In this document: piece after piece, positions 35,092 to 44,467 of the stretch | Layout of the letters: every line of letters starts with the position of its first letter | Numbering within the stretch: the stretch's first letter is position 1 | NCBI RefSeq assembly: GCF_011058315.1 | Contig: NZ_CP049298.1 | Span: 1-64,000 of the forward strand | Length of the DNA stretch: 64,000 nucleotides | Direction of reading: 5' to 3' | From: Chryseobacterium sp. POL2 | GTDB taxonomy: Bacteria > Bacteroidota > Bacteroidia > Flavobacteriales > Weeksellaceae | Position numbers and translations under genes: made by a program | The notes under the pieces: generated by a model | Seen by the model: the letters and a program-made list of their open reading frames with translations, nothing else | The model's database searches: none | Told to the model about the DNA's origin: nothing

Positions 35092-35102
35092 AAACAAATA
35101 AT

Positions 35103-35693
35103 ATGGAAAAGTTCACAGACAGGCAAATAGAAATAATGGAAGCTGCAACGGCTCGGATTGATGCTTACGGTATTCAAAACCTGACTATCAAAACGCTGGC
35201 TGCCGATATTGGTTTATCCGAACCGGCTTTATACCGTCATTTTAAAAGCAAGAATGATATTTTACTTGGTTTGCTCAACTATTTCATAACAGGAATGAAA
35301 AACCGCCTCAATAATATTCCAGTAAACCCTGACGCAACAGCAGGAGATGAATTGAGAGCTATTTTTAAATCGCAACTGCAAACCTTTACAGATAAGCCTG
35401 CGATTGTTAGTGTCATTTTTGCGGAAAGTATTTTTCATTATGATGAGGGATTAAGTTATAAAGTTTCCGAAATAATGGAATTAATGCACCAATATGTCAA
35501 TGCAAACATTGAAAAAGGACAAAAGGCAAGGCAGTACGGCAAGCTCATCAATGCTTCCACGCTTACCACTATTATACTTGGAGGAATGAGAATGACGGTT
35601 TTGAAATGGAAATTGTCAGGGCATAAATCCAACCTGATGAAAGACGGGAAAGCAGTTTTAGAGGGAATTTTAAAAATGATTGAAAAAAAATAA
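35103..35693 (+). CDS. TetR/AcrR family repressor of the efflux operon
   Basis: A 196-residue TetR-family regulator. The N-terminal three-helix DNA-binding domain (about 5-52) contains LTIKTLAADIGLSEPALYRHFKSK, a textbook TetR HTH. The all-helical C-terminal domain would bind an inducer and form the dimer interface. It is the first gene of the efflux cluster and ends 7 bases before the lipoprotein gene. The palindromes at its own promoter and at the tolC start suggest it represses both itself and the pump. Confidence 0.9.
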   Translation: MEKFTDRQIEIMEAATARIDAYGIQNLTIKTLAADIGLSEPALYRHFKSKNDILLGLLNYFITGMKNRLNNIPVNPDATAGDELRAIFKSQLQTFTDKPAIVSVIFAESIFHYDEGLSYKVSEIMELMHQYVNANIEKGQKARQYGKLINASTLTTIILGGMRMTVLKWKLSGHKSNLMKDGKAVLEGILKMIEKK

Positions 35694-35700
35694 TTGAGAT

Positions 35701-36156
35701 ATGAAAAAAGTAATTGTATTTGGAATGAGTCTTATGCTTTTGTGGGGATGTAATAATTCCACTGAAAAATCAACCACACATCAGGAAACAGAAAACCACG
35801 CAGAACATCGCCACGATGAGAGTTCCGAAGCTATTGAACTCAACAATGGCGAAAAATGGTTGGTGAACGAAGAAATGAAACCCTTTGTATTGAAAGGCGA
35901 AGAACTGGTAAATGCTTATATCCAAAATAATCAGACCGATTATAAAGCATTAGCTAAACAATTAAAAGAGCAAAACAACCAGCTCATAAAAAGTTGTACA
36001 ATGGGCGGAAAAAGCCACGATGAATTACACAAATGGTTGCACCCACACCTTGAAATAGTAAAGGCGATAGAAAATGAAACAGATGCAAAAAAAGCAAATG
36101 AAACCGTTTTGCACCTGCAACATTCGTATCAGCACTATCATAAGTATTTTAACTAA
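35701..36156 (+). CDS. Histidine-rich lipoprotein of the efflux cluster
   Basis: A 151-residue lipoprotein (MKKVIVFGMSLMLLWGC, lipobox Cys17). The N-terminal linker is rich in His and Glu (HQETENHAEHRHDES) and is followed by a helical domain with further His pairs (HDELHKWLHPHLE, HLQHSYQHYHKYF) and a lone Cys. The His content and the cytochrome b gene 12 bases downstream suggest metal or haem binding in the periplasm (inference). I do not recognise a named family, though similar proteins recur next to TetR-RND clusters in Bacteroidota mobile elements. Confidence 0.6.
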   Translation: MKKVIVFGMSLMLLWGCNNSTEKSTTHQETENHAEHRHDESSEAIELNNGEKWLVNEEMKPFVLKGEELVNAYIQNNQTDYKALAKQLKEQNNQLIKSCTMGGKSHDELHKWLHPHLEIVKAIENETDAKKANETVLHLQHSYQHYHKYFN

Positions 36157-36168
36157 ATTTTCTAAGTA

Positions 36169-36729
36169 ATGAAATCCCAACAAAAATTCACAATATTTCA
36201 TCGGGTACTGCATTGGATAATGGCTTTTGCAATGCCTGTTTTATTCATTACAGGGTTTCTTCGTATGTATTGGATGAATAAAAACAATATTGTTGCTGTT
36301 ATTGAAAGTAAAACATCGGCAATACCTAAAGAACAAATGACGGACATTGCCAAAGCGATAAGAGAACCAATGTGGCAATGGCACGAAGTTTTTGCTCACA
36401 TAATGATTTTTGCCTTTTTAGCACGGATTATTTATATGCTTGTAAAAGGTATTCGTTTTCCAAATCCCTTTAAAAGCAATCAACCGCTTAAAGAACGGTT
36501 ACAGGGTTTTACTTATGTGTACTTTTATCTTTTTGTTTTTATTTCGGCTGTTACAGGTATCTGTATAGAAAAAGGATTTTTACCACAATGGAAAGAAGAT
36601 ATTGAAACCGTACACAAATGGGGAATTTACTGGTTTCCTATTTTTATTCTTTTGCATTTGGCAGGAATTATAATCGCAGAATTTTCTAATAAAAAAGGAA
36701 TTACCTCAAAAATGATAGGAGGAGATTAA
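36169..36729 (+). CDS. Cytochrome b/b6 domain membrane protein
   Basis: A 186-residue inner-membrane protein with four transmembrane helices of the Ni/Fe-hydrogenase-type or cytochrome b561 bacterial family. Candidate haem-ligating histidines lie in FHRVLHWIMAF (helix 1), WHEVFAHIMIF (helix 2), and HKWGIYWFPIFILLHLAG (helices 3-4). It may pass electrons between quinol and the periplasm. Its place between a His-rich lipoprotein and the pump genes is conserved in my recollection of related elements, but what redox process it serves is unknown. Confidence 0.8.
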   Translation: MKSQQKFTIFHRVLHWIMAFAMPVLFITGFLRMYWMNKNNIVAVIESKTSAIPKEQMTDIAKAIREPMWQWHEVFAHIMIFAFLARIIYMLVKGIRFPNPFKSNQPLKERLQGFTYVYFYLFVFISAVTGICIEKGFLPQWKEDIETVHKWGIYWFPIFILLHLAGIIIAEFSNKKGITSKMIGGD

Positions 36730-36769
36730 ATAATTTAAAATAATAAAAAACAAAAAAATTTGCTCAATC

Positions 36770-38104
36770 ATGTTAGTGAACACTCACAAACTACTTATTA
36801 TTCCGTTGATATTTATCGGGTGGAATACTGTTCAGGCACAAGAAGTCTGGACACTGAGACAATGTATTGATACGGCACAGGTCTATAACAAAACCCTGCA
36901 AATCAACAGAAACCATATCCGCATCAGCGAACAAAGGGAAAAAGAAGCAAAAGCCAATCTCATTCCGAAAGTTACAGCCAATGCCGATTACAAATATTTT
37001 ATGGAATTGCCTACACAGCTAATGCCGATGAATGCACTCAATCCGCAAGCACCCGAAGGGCAATTCAGAGATTTGCAATTTGGTGTTCCGCACAACATCA
37101 ATGCAAATGTGCAGTTGGCAATGCCGTTGTATAATCCGCAGGTTTATGGAGCGATTGAGAATACAAGAATTGCCAATGCACTGACACAGCTTCAATTTCA
37201 AAAATCGGAAGAACAGGTTTTATACGACATCACTACGCTGTATTATAACGCTCAAATATTGAAACATCAATTGGATTTTTTGGAAAGCAATCTGATAAAT
37301 ACCCAAAAGCTCTTAAAGAATATGGAACTTTTGAAAGAACAGTTATTGGCAAAGGGAACAGATGTGAGTAAAGTGAAATTGCAAGCCGAGCAGTTAAATA
37401 CCCAAAGGGAAAACTTTCACAATAAATACATTTCAATTCTAAATGCACTAAAACTGAATATCGGTATCCCATTGGAGCGAAATATTACCGTTGTTTCTGA
37501 AATCGAACAGCAAACCTTGACGGAAAATAATGTAGAAAATATATTGGATTTGAAGATTATTCAGACACAAAACAAACTATTGAACAGCGAATTGAGTACG
37601 TTTAACAAATCACGATTTCTACCCTCGCTTAATTTGATTGCTTCCTACGGAACAACAGGTTTTGGCTACGACAAAACCCCAAATGACTTTCTGAAATTTT
37701 ATCCCATAGGCTTTGCAGGCTTGCAACTGACTTACCCGCTTTTCAACGGAACAGTTACACAGCGAAAAATAAATCAAAAAAAACTGGAAATCAGCAATAA
37801 CGAATTGCAGGCTCAACTGATTGGTGATAAAAACAAAATGGAAACTGAAAATGCTTTAAGGCAAAGAAAGATTGCACAGCAAACAGTCATCAATACCAAA
37901 AATCAAATCACTTTGGCTCAATCTATTTATGAGCAAACCATTTTACAACAAAAGCAAGGTACGGCAACACTTACCGATGTTTTATTGGCTGATAATGCAC
38001 TTCGTGAAGCACAGCAAAATTACCTGTCGGCAGTTATAGATTATCTGAAAGCGGATTTGGAGCTAAAAAAGCTGGCAGGAACAATTACATCAATTAAGAA
38101 TTAA
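36770..38104 (+). CDS. TolC family outer-membrane efflux protein
   Basis: A 444-residue outer-membrane channel component. Signal peptide about 1-23 (ending VQAQ), then two tandem OEP domains of helical hairpins and beta strands, as in TolC/OprM/CusC (QCIDTAQVYNKTLQINRNHI at the start; GTATLTDVLLADNALREAQQNYL at the end). The start codon overlaps a palindrome resembling the TetR operator. The last residues SIKN come from an AT-rich repeat that also supplies the last residues of the next gene. Forms a tripartite pump with the adaptor and RND genes downstream. Confidence 0.92.
   Translation: MLVNTHKLLIIPLIFIGWNTVQAQEVWTLRQCIDTAQVYNKTLQINRNHIRISEQREKEAKANLIPKVTANADYKYFMELPTQLMPMNALNPQAPEGQFRDLQFGVPHNINANVQLAMPLYNPQVYGAIENTRIANALTQLQFQKSEEQVLYDITTLYYNAQILKHQLDFLESNLINTQKLLKNMELLKEQLLAKGTDVSKVKLQAEQLNTQRENFHNKYISILNALKLNIGIPLERNITVVSEIEQQTLTENNVENILDLKIIQTQNKLLNSELSTFNKSRFLPSLNLIASYGTTGFGYDKTPNDFLKFYPIGFAGLQLTYPLFNGTVTQRKINQKKLEISNNELQAQLIGDKNKMETENALRQRKIAQQTVINTKNQITLAQSIYEQTILQQKQGTATLTDVLLADNALREAQQNYLSAVIDYLKADLELKKLAGTITSIKN
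36772..36787. promoter_or_regulatory. Second TetR-type operator overlapping the tolC start codon
   Basis: GTTAGTGAACACTCAC is an imperfect palindrome sharing the GTTAGyGAA core with the tetR operator GTTAGCGAATGCTAAC. Binding here would block transcription elongation or translation of the pump genes. Confidence 0.5.
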
Positions 38105-38129
38105 GAGTTAAGAATTATAAATAAAGAAT

Positions 38130-39182
38130 ATGAAAAAGATAATCGGGATAATTGCTTTGATTGCGGTAATAGCACTTGTGTTTTTTAAGTTGAAAAACAA
38201 TAAAGAAACTACCGAAAGCAAGGTGTATCAGTACGACAAAGAAAAACCGATTACTGTAAGTGCTGACACCATTCGTTTGCAGACTATTGATGATGCAACT
38301 ACTTATACAGGCACATTTGAGCCGAACAAAGAAAGCAAAATCAGTACGGATATACAAGGAAAAATCAATGCTGTTTTGGTAGATGTGGGAAGCTATGTTT
38401 CCAAAGGACAAACACTTATTCAGTTGGATAATTCGTTGTTAAAGTTACAACTGCAAACGGTTGAAGTGCAGATTGAGGGTTTGGAAGACGATGTAAAACG
38501 ATACACCATTTTAACGGAAGCCGATGCCGTTCAGGGCATACAATTGGAAAAAGCAAGATTGGGATTGAAATCTGCAAAAGTTCAGAAAGCGACTTTATTG
38601 GAGCAAATCAGTAAAACCACTATAAAAGCACCTTTCAATGGTGTGGTAACTGCCAAGCTCAATGAGGAGGGCGGTTTTGCAGCACCGGGTATTCCGTTGC
38701 TACAAATTACGGATATAAGCACTTTACGTTTTACGGTTAATGTTCCCGAAAATGATTTGGTGCAGTTTCAAAACAATCAAACCTACAAAATCAATGCTGA
38801 TGTTTATCCCGATATTTCCCTTTCGGGAAAAGTAATAATGACAGGAAGCAAAGCCAATCTGGGCAATAGCTTTCCGGTACAGTTTCAGGTTACTAACACC
38901 AAAAACTTAACCATAAAATCGGGAATGTTCGGCAAGGTAAATCTTTCTGAAAGCAAGCAAGAGCAAGGTATTCTTATCCCTACATCTGCCATTACAGAAG
39001 AAAATGGAAAAGCGAAAGTGTATCTCATAAAAAACGGAAAAGCCGTATTGCAATCTATTACCATATCAGGAAATATCGGCAATAGAACGATTGTATCAGA
39101 CGGATTGGCAACAGGCGATATTGTGGTAACGAATGGCTTTATCAATCTGTTTGAAGGAGCAAATGTGTCAATTAAGAATTAA
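38130..39182 (+). CDS. RND efflux periplasmic adaptor subunit
   Basis: A 350-residue membrane-fusion protein. It has an N-terminal anchor helix (about 3-19), a split biotinyl-lipoyl domain (KISTDIQGKINAVLVDVGSY at about 66-85 and TTIKAPFNGVVTAKLNEEGG further on) flanking a short coiled-coil hairpin, then beta-barrel and membrane-proximal domains (LIPTSAITEENGKAKVYLIKNG). It bridges the RND pump and TolC. Its C terminus ends SIKN, as in the preceding gene, because the same repeat overlaps the stop codon. Confidence 0.92.
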   Translation: MKKIIGIIALIAVIALVFFKLKNNKETTESKVYQYDKEKPITVSADTIRLQTIDDATTYTGTFEPNKESKISTDIQGKINAVLVDVGSYVSKGQTLIQLDNSLLKLQLQTVEVQIEGLEDDVKRYTILTEADAVQGIQLEKARLGLKSAKVQKATLLEQISKTTIKAPFNGVVTAKLNEEGGFAAPGIPLLQITDISTLRFTVNVPENDLVQFQNNQTYKINADVYPDISLSGKVIMTGSKANLGNSFPVQFQVTNTKNLTIKSGMFGKVNLSESKQEQGILIPTSAITEENGKAKVYLIKNGKAVLQSITISGNIGNRTIVSDGLATGDIVVTNGFINLFEGANVSIKN

Positions 39183-39207
39183 AAATTAATAGTTAAGAGT
39201 TAAGAAT

Positions 39208-39563
39208 ATGAAAGAGGATATCATACAGCAAAAGAGTTTCGCATTTGCAATAAGAACAGTAAATGCTTACAAATATCTACAATTAGAGAAAAAAGAGTTT
39301 GTTTTATCGAAACAGCTTTTACGTTCTGGAACGAGCATTGGTGCTAATATAGAAGAAGCAACAGGAGGTCAATCTAAAAAAGATTTTATTGCGAAAATGT
39401 CCATTGCATATAAAGAGGTAGAGAGACCAAATATTGGATAAAACTCTTAGCTGCAACTGAATATCTTGAAAGTGATATGTCGAAATCATTATTAGATGAT
39501 ACAGAAGAATTGTACAAAATACTTTCTTCCATTTTGTTGAGTTCAAAACAAAACAATTCTTAA
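39208..39563 (+). pseudogene. Four-helix-bundle (23S rRNA intervening-sequence-type) protein, frameshifted
   Basis: The first 70 or so codons encode a clear family member (LRSGTSIGANIEEATGGQSKK), but the frame closes early at 39441. In the +1 frame the missing part follows at once: RETKYWIKLLAATEYLESDM and SKSLLDDTEELYKILSSILL, to a stop at 39561-39563. The shift lies at about 39415-39422, where one base added or lost would restore the usual YKEARETKYWIKL. The gene interrupts the adaptor-RND operon and is framed by AATTAAGAATTAA-type repeats. The protein family is best known from insertions in 23S rRNA genes. Confidence 0.8.
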
Positions 39564-39593
39564 TTCATCATTTTTAATTTTTAATTGAACAAA

Positions 39594-42500
39594 ATGAATA
39601 TTACAGAAATATCAATCAAACGTCCCTCGCTGATTATCGTACTTTTCAGCGTATTTGCCCTGTTGGGAATTATCGGCTACAAGAATTTGAGCTATGAACT
39701 GATGCCCGATTTTAATCAGCCTGTTGTAGTAATCCGAACGGTTTATCCCGGTGCAGAACCCAACGAAGTGGAAACTTCCGTTTCCCGAAAAATTGAAGAT
39801 GCACTTTCCAATTTGGAGGGTGTAGATTATTTGCTTACCAAATCATTACCCAATGCTTCAATCATCATAGCCAACCTGAAATACGGAACGGATTTGGACA
39901 AAACAATGCAGGACGCTCAACGCTATATTGACAATATCCGAAAGGACTTGCCTAACGATATTCAAAACCCTGTAATGAGCAAAGTATCGCCTAATGATTT
40001 GCCGATCATGTCGGTAAGTGCAACAAGCAATTTAGAGCCGACAGTGTTTTATCAAAAAATGAAAGACGATTACCTGCCACAAATCCAACAGCTAAAAGGA
40101 GTGGCAGAGATAACCATTTTAGGTGGGGAAGAAAGGGAAATTCAAATCAAGGTAGATAAAGAAAAACTGAAGCTCTATAAAATTTCTTTGTACCAGGTTG
40201 TGGAAGCCGTCAATCGTTCGGGGATTGATTTACCTGCCGGAAAATTGCAAACCGATACAGAAAATAATTCGGTACGTTTGGTAGGAAAGTTCAACACCAT
40301 TACGGACATAAAGAATGTTCAAGTTGCTATGCCTTTTCCAAACAGCCCTGTTTATGTGAAAGATATTGCAGAAGTAACGGACGGTATTAAAGAAACCGCT
40401 TCTTACAGCCGTTACAATGGTAAAAACGGTATTGGTTTAATGATAAAAAAACAAGGCGATGCCAATGCCGTTGATGTTTCAAAACTGATTAGAGAAAAAT
40501 TTCAGTCCATTGAAAAACAAAATACCAATGCAGATGTAAAATTTGTAGTTACGGATGACAGCACCGATAACACCATTGCAGCCGTTAATTCGGTGGTATT
40601 TGACTTGATTTTAGCCGTTATTTTAGTGTCGTTAGTAATGTTGCTGTTCCTGCGAAGTTTCAGAAACTCACTGATTGTGTTGGTCGCTATTCCTACTTCC
40701 TTAATTACCGCTTTTGCCGTGATGTGGCTTTTGGGCTATACGCTCAACCTGATGACTTTGCTGGCGATGTCTTTAATCATCGGTATTTTGGTGGACGATG
40801 CTACCGTAGTTTTAGAAAATATCCAACGTCATTTGGATATGGGTAAAGAAAAAAGAACGGCAGCTATGGACGGAAGAATGGAAATCGGTTTTTCGGCATT
40901 GTCTATTACATTGGTTGATGTGATTGTGTTTCTGCCGATTTTATTCTTACAGGTTTTTGTTGCCGATATGCTCAAACAGTTTTCGGTGGTGGTTATCACT
41001 TCTACACTTACCAGTTTACTGGTAGGTTTTACTTTAACGCCTTGGCTGGCTTCACGCATCGGGAAAAAAGAAGATTTGCAGCCGACTAATATCTTCAACC
41101 GTTTTTTGCTTTGGTTTGAACATCAGTTAGACCAATTTATCAATTGGTATGGCAGAACATTGAATTGGGTTTTACATCACAAACTCATTTTTACAGGATT
41201 TGTTTTGTTGCTGTTCGTAGGGACGGCAGCAATGATGAAACAGGGAATTATTGGAAAGGAACTCATTTCCACAGGCGACCAAGGGAAATTCCGTTTGGCA
41301 TTAGAGTTTGATAAAAGTACTTCCATTCAGCAAAACAATTTGGTTTCAAAAAAAATAGAAAACTATATTTTGAAGCAACCCGAAGTTGAAACAGTTTTCA
41401 GTAATGTGGGCGGACCAAGCACCGGTATTGGAAGTTTGGGAGTTGGCTCTGCCAATAAAACCGAATTTACCATTCAGCTAAAATCCAAGAAAGAAACAAA
41501 TCATCTCTCTACCGAAACCTTTATGCGTAAATTGAGAACTGATTTGCAAAAAGAATATTCAGGCATCAATTTTTCAATGATAGCATTAGGCTTAATTCCA
41601 CGTTCTGCACCGATAGAAATTACATTAAGCGGAAGCGACTTAGACCAGGTAATGCAGACAGGTAATGACTTAAAAACAGTGATTGAAAAAATACCCGGAG
41701 CAGATAATGTACGGCTTTCGGTAGAAGCAGGAAGTCCTGAATTAAAAGTAATTCCCGACAAAAACAAAATGCAGCGTTTGGGTTTGAATACGGCTTATGT
41801 GGGAATGAATTTGCGTACCGCTTTTACAGGAAATGACGATGCCACTTTAACGGAAAACGGAACAGAATATCCTGTACGGATTTGGTTGGATAAATTCAGC
41901 CGTAAAAATTATGATGATGTAAACCAACTCAACATTATAAATCCAATGGGCATTCCGATTGAAGTTTCACAGTTTGCAACTATTGAAAGAGATAATTCGC
42001 CTTCGCTTTTAGAACGAAAAGACCGACAACCTGCCGTTACCCTAACTGCTGATGCTTTGGGTCGTCCTTCGGGAACAGTTGCCGATGAAGTCGTAGCTTA
42101 TGTAAAGAATAATCCCTTACCAAAGGGCATTGAAATGACTTGGGGGAGCGATATTAAACGGCAAAACGACAGTTTCGGGGCCTTGGGTTCGGTATTGCTA
42201 ATTTCATTCTTACTGATTTATTTGATTATGGTAGCATTGTACGACAGTTACATTTATCCTTTCGTTGCATTATTTGCTATTCCAGTAGCAGCTATCGGAG
42301 CATTTTTAGCCTTGAATTTATCGTTAAGCAATTTGAGCTTATTTGCTTTGCTCGGCTTAATTATGCTAATGGGATTGGTAACAAAAAATTCTATCTTGAT
42401 TGTGGACTTTACCAACCAGCTCAAAGCCGAGGGCAAACATTACAAAGAAGCATTGATTACCGCAGGAAAAGAACGAATGCGACCCATTTTGATGACAACC

Positions 42501-42695
42501 TTATCTATGGCAATAGGAATGTTGCCCATAGCATTAGCCAGCGGAACAGCAGCCGAATGGAAAAACGGTTTGGCGTGGGTAATTATTGGCGGTTTGCTCT
42601 CTTCATTGGCATTGACGGTTTATTTAGTGCCAATGGTTTACTACGGAGTAGATAGAATGAAAGAAAAATTGGGTTCAAATAAAAAACAACAATAA
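39594..42695 (+). CDS. RND efflux transporter permease
   Basis: Started at ATG 39594 (MNITEISIKRPSLIIVLF), 1033 residues, normal for the AcrB/MexB-type heavy permease. It has twelve predicted membrane helices and two large periplasmic loops. The proton-relay helix carries GILVDDATVVLENIQRH, with the adjacent aspartates near residue 400; FALLGLIMLMGLVTKNSILI marks the second half. Drug-type rather than metal-type is more likely but cannot be decided. It is preceded in the operon by the broken four-helix-bundle gene and followed without a gap by the DUF2141 gene. Confidence 0.95.
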   Translation: MNITEISIKRPSLIIVLFSVFALLGIIGYKNLSYELMPDFNQPVVVIRTVYPGAEPNEVETSVSRKIEDALSNLEGVDYLLTKSLPNASIIIANLKYGTDLDKTMQDAQRYIDNIRKDLPNDIQNPVMSKVSPNDLPIMSVSATSNLEPTVFYQKMKDDYLPQIQQLKGVAEITILGGEEREIQIKVDKEKLKLYKISLYQVVEAVNRSGIDLPAGKLQTDTENNSVRLVGKFNTITDIKNVQVAMPFPNSPVYVKDIAEVTDGIKETASYSRYNGKNGIGLMIKKQGDANAVDVSKLIREKFQSIEKQNTNADVKFVVTDDSTDNTIAAVNSVVFDLILAVILVSLVMLLFLRSFRNSLIVLVAIPTSLITAFAVMWLLGYTLNLMTLLAMSLIIGILVDDATVVLENIQRHLDMGKEKRTAAMDGRMEIGFSALSITLVDVIVFLPILFLQVFVADMLKQFSVVVITSTLTSLLVGFTLTPWLASRIGKKEDLQPTNIFNRFLLWFEHQLDQFINWYGRTLNWVLHHKLIFTGFVLLLFVGTAAMMKQGIIGKELISTGDQGKFRLALEFDKSTSIQQNNLVSKKIENYILKQPEVETVFSNVGGPSTGIGSLGVGSANKTEFTIQLKSKKETNHLSTETFMRKLRTDLQKEYSGINFSMIALGLIPRSAPIEITLSGSDLDQVMQTGNDLKTVIEKIPGADNVRLSVEAGSPELKVIPDKNKMQRLGLNTAYVGMNLRTAFTGNDDATLTENGTEYPVRIWLDKFSRKNYDDVNQLNIINPMGIPIEVSQFATIERDNSPSLLERKDRQPAVTLTADALGRPSGTVADEVVAYVKNNPLPKGIEMTWGSDIKRQNDSFGALGSVLLISFLLIYLIMVALYDSYIYPFVALFAIPVAAIGAFLALNLSLSNLSLFALLGLIMLMGLVTKNSILIVDFTNQLKAEGKHYKEALITAGKERMRPILMTTLSMAIGMLPIALASGTAAEWKNGLAWVIIGGLLSSLALTVYLVPMVYYGVDRMKEKLGSNKKQQ

Positions 42696-43145
42696 ATGAA
42701 AGCAACAATTTTTATTATACTGACAGTTGGGTTATGTTTTTTTCTCTGTTCATTTTCGGAAAATCAGGCAGAAACCTACATCTTGACCGTTAAGGTAGAA
42801 AATTTACGAAATTCAAAGGGTGTTGTTCAATTCGCCCTCTATAACAAAGATAATTCAATCCCCGATGAAGATTACAAAAAATATTACCGATTAGAGAAAG
42901 CGAAAATCGGAAATGGGAAAGCCGAAATTACTTTTAAAAATCTGCCCCAAGGGAAATATGCCGTAAATATTTTACACGATGAAAACAATAACGGAAAGAT
43001 TGATAAAGGTTTGCTTTTACCCAAAGAGGGAATTGGATTTTCTAATTATCAGTCAATAGGGTTAAGAAACAGCCCCAATTTTTCCAAAGCAAGTTTTTTA
43101 TTAAATGTAGACAAGACGATTAGTGTAAGGATAATTTATATGTAA
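42696..43145 (+). CDS. DUF2141 domain exported protein
   Basis: A 149-residue secreted or periplasmic protein: signal peptide about 1-26, then a DUF2141 domain with the hallmark LPQGKYAVNILHDENNNGKI and KEGIGFSN. DUF2141 is a small beta-sandwich of unknown function, common in Bacteroidota and proteobacteria. Its ATG follows the RND stop codon directly, so it is translated as part of the efflux operon. Confidence 0.85.
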   Translation: MKATIFIILTVGLCFFLCSFSENQAETYILTVKVENLRNSKGVVQFALYNKDNSIPDEDYKKYYRLEKAKIGNGKAEITFKNLPQGKYAVNILHDENNNGKIDKGLLLPKEGIGFSNYQSIGLRNSPNFSKASFLLNVDKTISVRIIYM

Positions 43146-43154
43146 ACAACAGAA

Positions 43155-44063
43155 ATGATAAACAATATTCAAATAAAGCAAACCGTTCAATTTCCCGAAC
43201 AAACGGCAGTTCCGAAAGAGCAGTCTGAAAATGCTTTGTTTGATATTTTGCAGGAAAACGTAAAAGATAATGATACCTATTGTCAGGAACTCATAAACAG
43301 AATACTAAAACTTCCTTACGCCAAATTGCCCGATTTCTTTTCTCATCATTGTGATTTTGTGGAAGACCCGATAAAATGGCTGAACAAGTTTGAAAAGCTG
43401 ATTTCAGAAAATGAAGAACTATTTGTTTGCACTACCAAGCGTGGACGGATGATGAAGTGTTACACTATTATAGAAAGTAAACGGAAAGAATTAGAGATAT
43501 TAAGAAACAGGCACACCCACGCCAAACCACCAATGCAATACATCAATGCCGAATGTGAAGAGCGGTATTTTTCATTCAGAGAAGTAAAAAGTAAAGTAAA
43601 TGCAATGGGCGATTATACAGATAAAATAATGTTTTTGACAAATGAAAAGTTCGATTACGAACAGGCAAGTATAGATTTTATTAACCCAAAACTGCCCGAT
43701 TATTCCGACCAATGCCAAAAGGAAATAGACCAGATACAGCATTTAATCCGTTTAACCGATGAATTTTCTAAACAACAGATGCAGAAGAATACAAACGGCA
43801 TTCCTTTCAATAAATTAAAAATCAACTGTAATATCAATCAGTTAGTAGATATATTTTACCAACTGCACAGGGAACTGTTTACAGACGGCAAACCCATTAT
43901 TGACGGCAATATAAATGATTTTGTTGCAGTCATTGTAAACAGCTTTGTAGATAAAGACGGCAGGGAATTAAGTCCCGAAACCGTAAAAACAATGCTTACA
44001 CCGTCAAAGACCGATAAACGTCCCAAGCCCCACAAAAGAATAGACATTGATAAAATGTTGTAA
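43155..44063 (+). CDS. RteC-domain protein (conjugative-transposon excision regulator)
   Basis: A 302-residue protein with an RteC-like C-terminal region (FNKLKINCNINQLVDIFYQL, then RELFTDGKPIIDGNINDFVA, then SPETVKTMLTP). In CTnDOT, RteC activates excision-gene expression. The helical N-terminal region (about 30-200) is typical of longer family members. It marks this stretch as derived from a Bacteroidota integrative conjugative element. Nine bases separate it from the efflux operon, so the cargo and the regulator may be cotranscribed. Confidence 0.85.
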   Translation: MINNIQIKQTVQFPEQTAVPKEQSENALFDILQENVKDNDTYCQELINRILKLPYAKLPDFFSHHCDFVEDPIKWLNKFEKLISENEELFVCTTKRGRMMKCYTIIESKRKELEILRNRHTHAKPPMQYINAECEERYFSFREVKSKVNAMGDYTDKIMFLTNEKFDYEQASIDFINPKLPDYSDQCQKEIDQIQHLIRLTDEFSKQQMQKNTNGIPFNKLKINCNINQLVDIFYQLHRELFTDGKPIIDGNINDFVAVIVNSFVDKDGRELSPETVKTMLTPSKTDKRPKPHKRIDIDKML

Positions 44064-44152
44064 ATAAATCTTGTCCCGAAAGACCAAGTACGGACATAAT
44101 GACTTTTTTATGTTGCTGTCCTTTGCTTCCATAATCATAAATATTTATACAA

Positions 44153-44434
44153 ATGGAAGCAATTATTTTAAGCAAAGACCAATACACAGAATTGGTAGCA
44201 AGGTTAGACGAAATCGCAACACGTCTTAATGCAAAGAACGAACCAAAAAAGGACACGTTTTTAGACAATCAGGAGTTTTTAATGCTGATGAAAATTTCCA
44301 AACGTACAGCTCAAACGTGGAGGGACGAGGGGCGTATTTCATTCAGTCAGGTAGGCAACAAAATTTATTACAAGCTGTCAGACGTTGAAAAACTGTTGCA
44401 GGAACATTACAACAAAGCATTTGCTAAAAAGTAG
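44153..44434 (+). CDS. Helix-turn-helix (excisionase-like) protein
   Basis: A 93-residue protein with a coiled N terminus and a MerR/excisionase-type HTH (LDNQEFLMLMKISKRTAQTW, GRISFSQVGNKIYYKLSDV). Proteins of this kind lie next to RteC in Bacteroidota conjugative transposons and act as recombination-directionality or regulatory factors. A distant homologue is encoded at 46627. Confidence 0.85.
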   Translation: MEAIILSKDQYTELVARLDEIATRLNAKNEPKKDTFLDNQEFLMLMKISKRTAQTWRDEGRISFSQVGNKIYYKLSDVEKLLQEHYNKAFAKK

Positions 44435-44467
44435 TGCAGGTAAGGGTTTCACAACAATAAAAAACGT

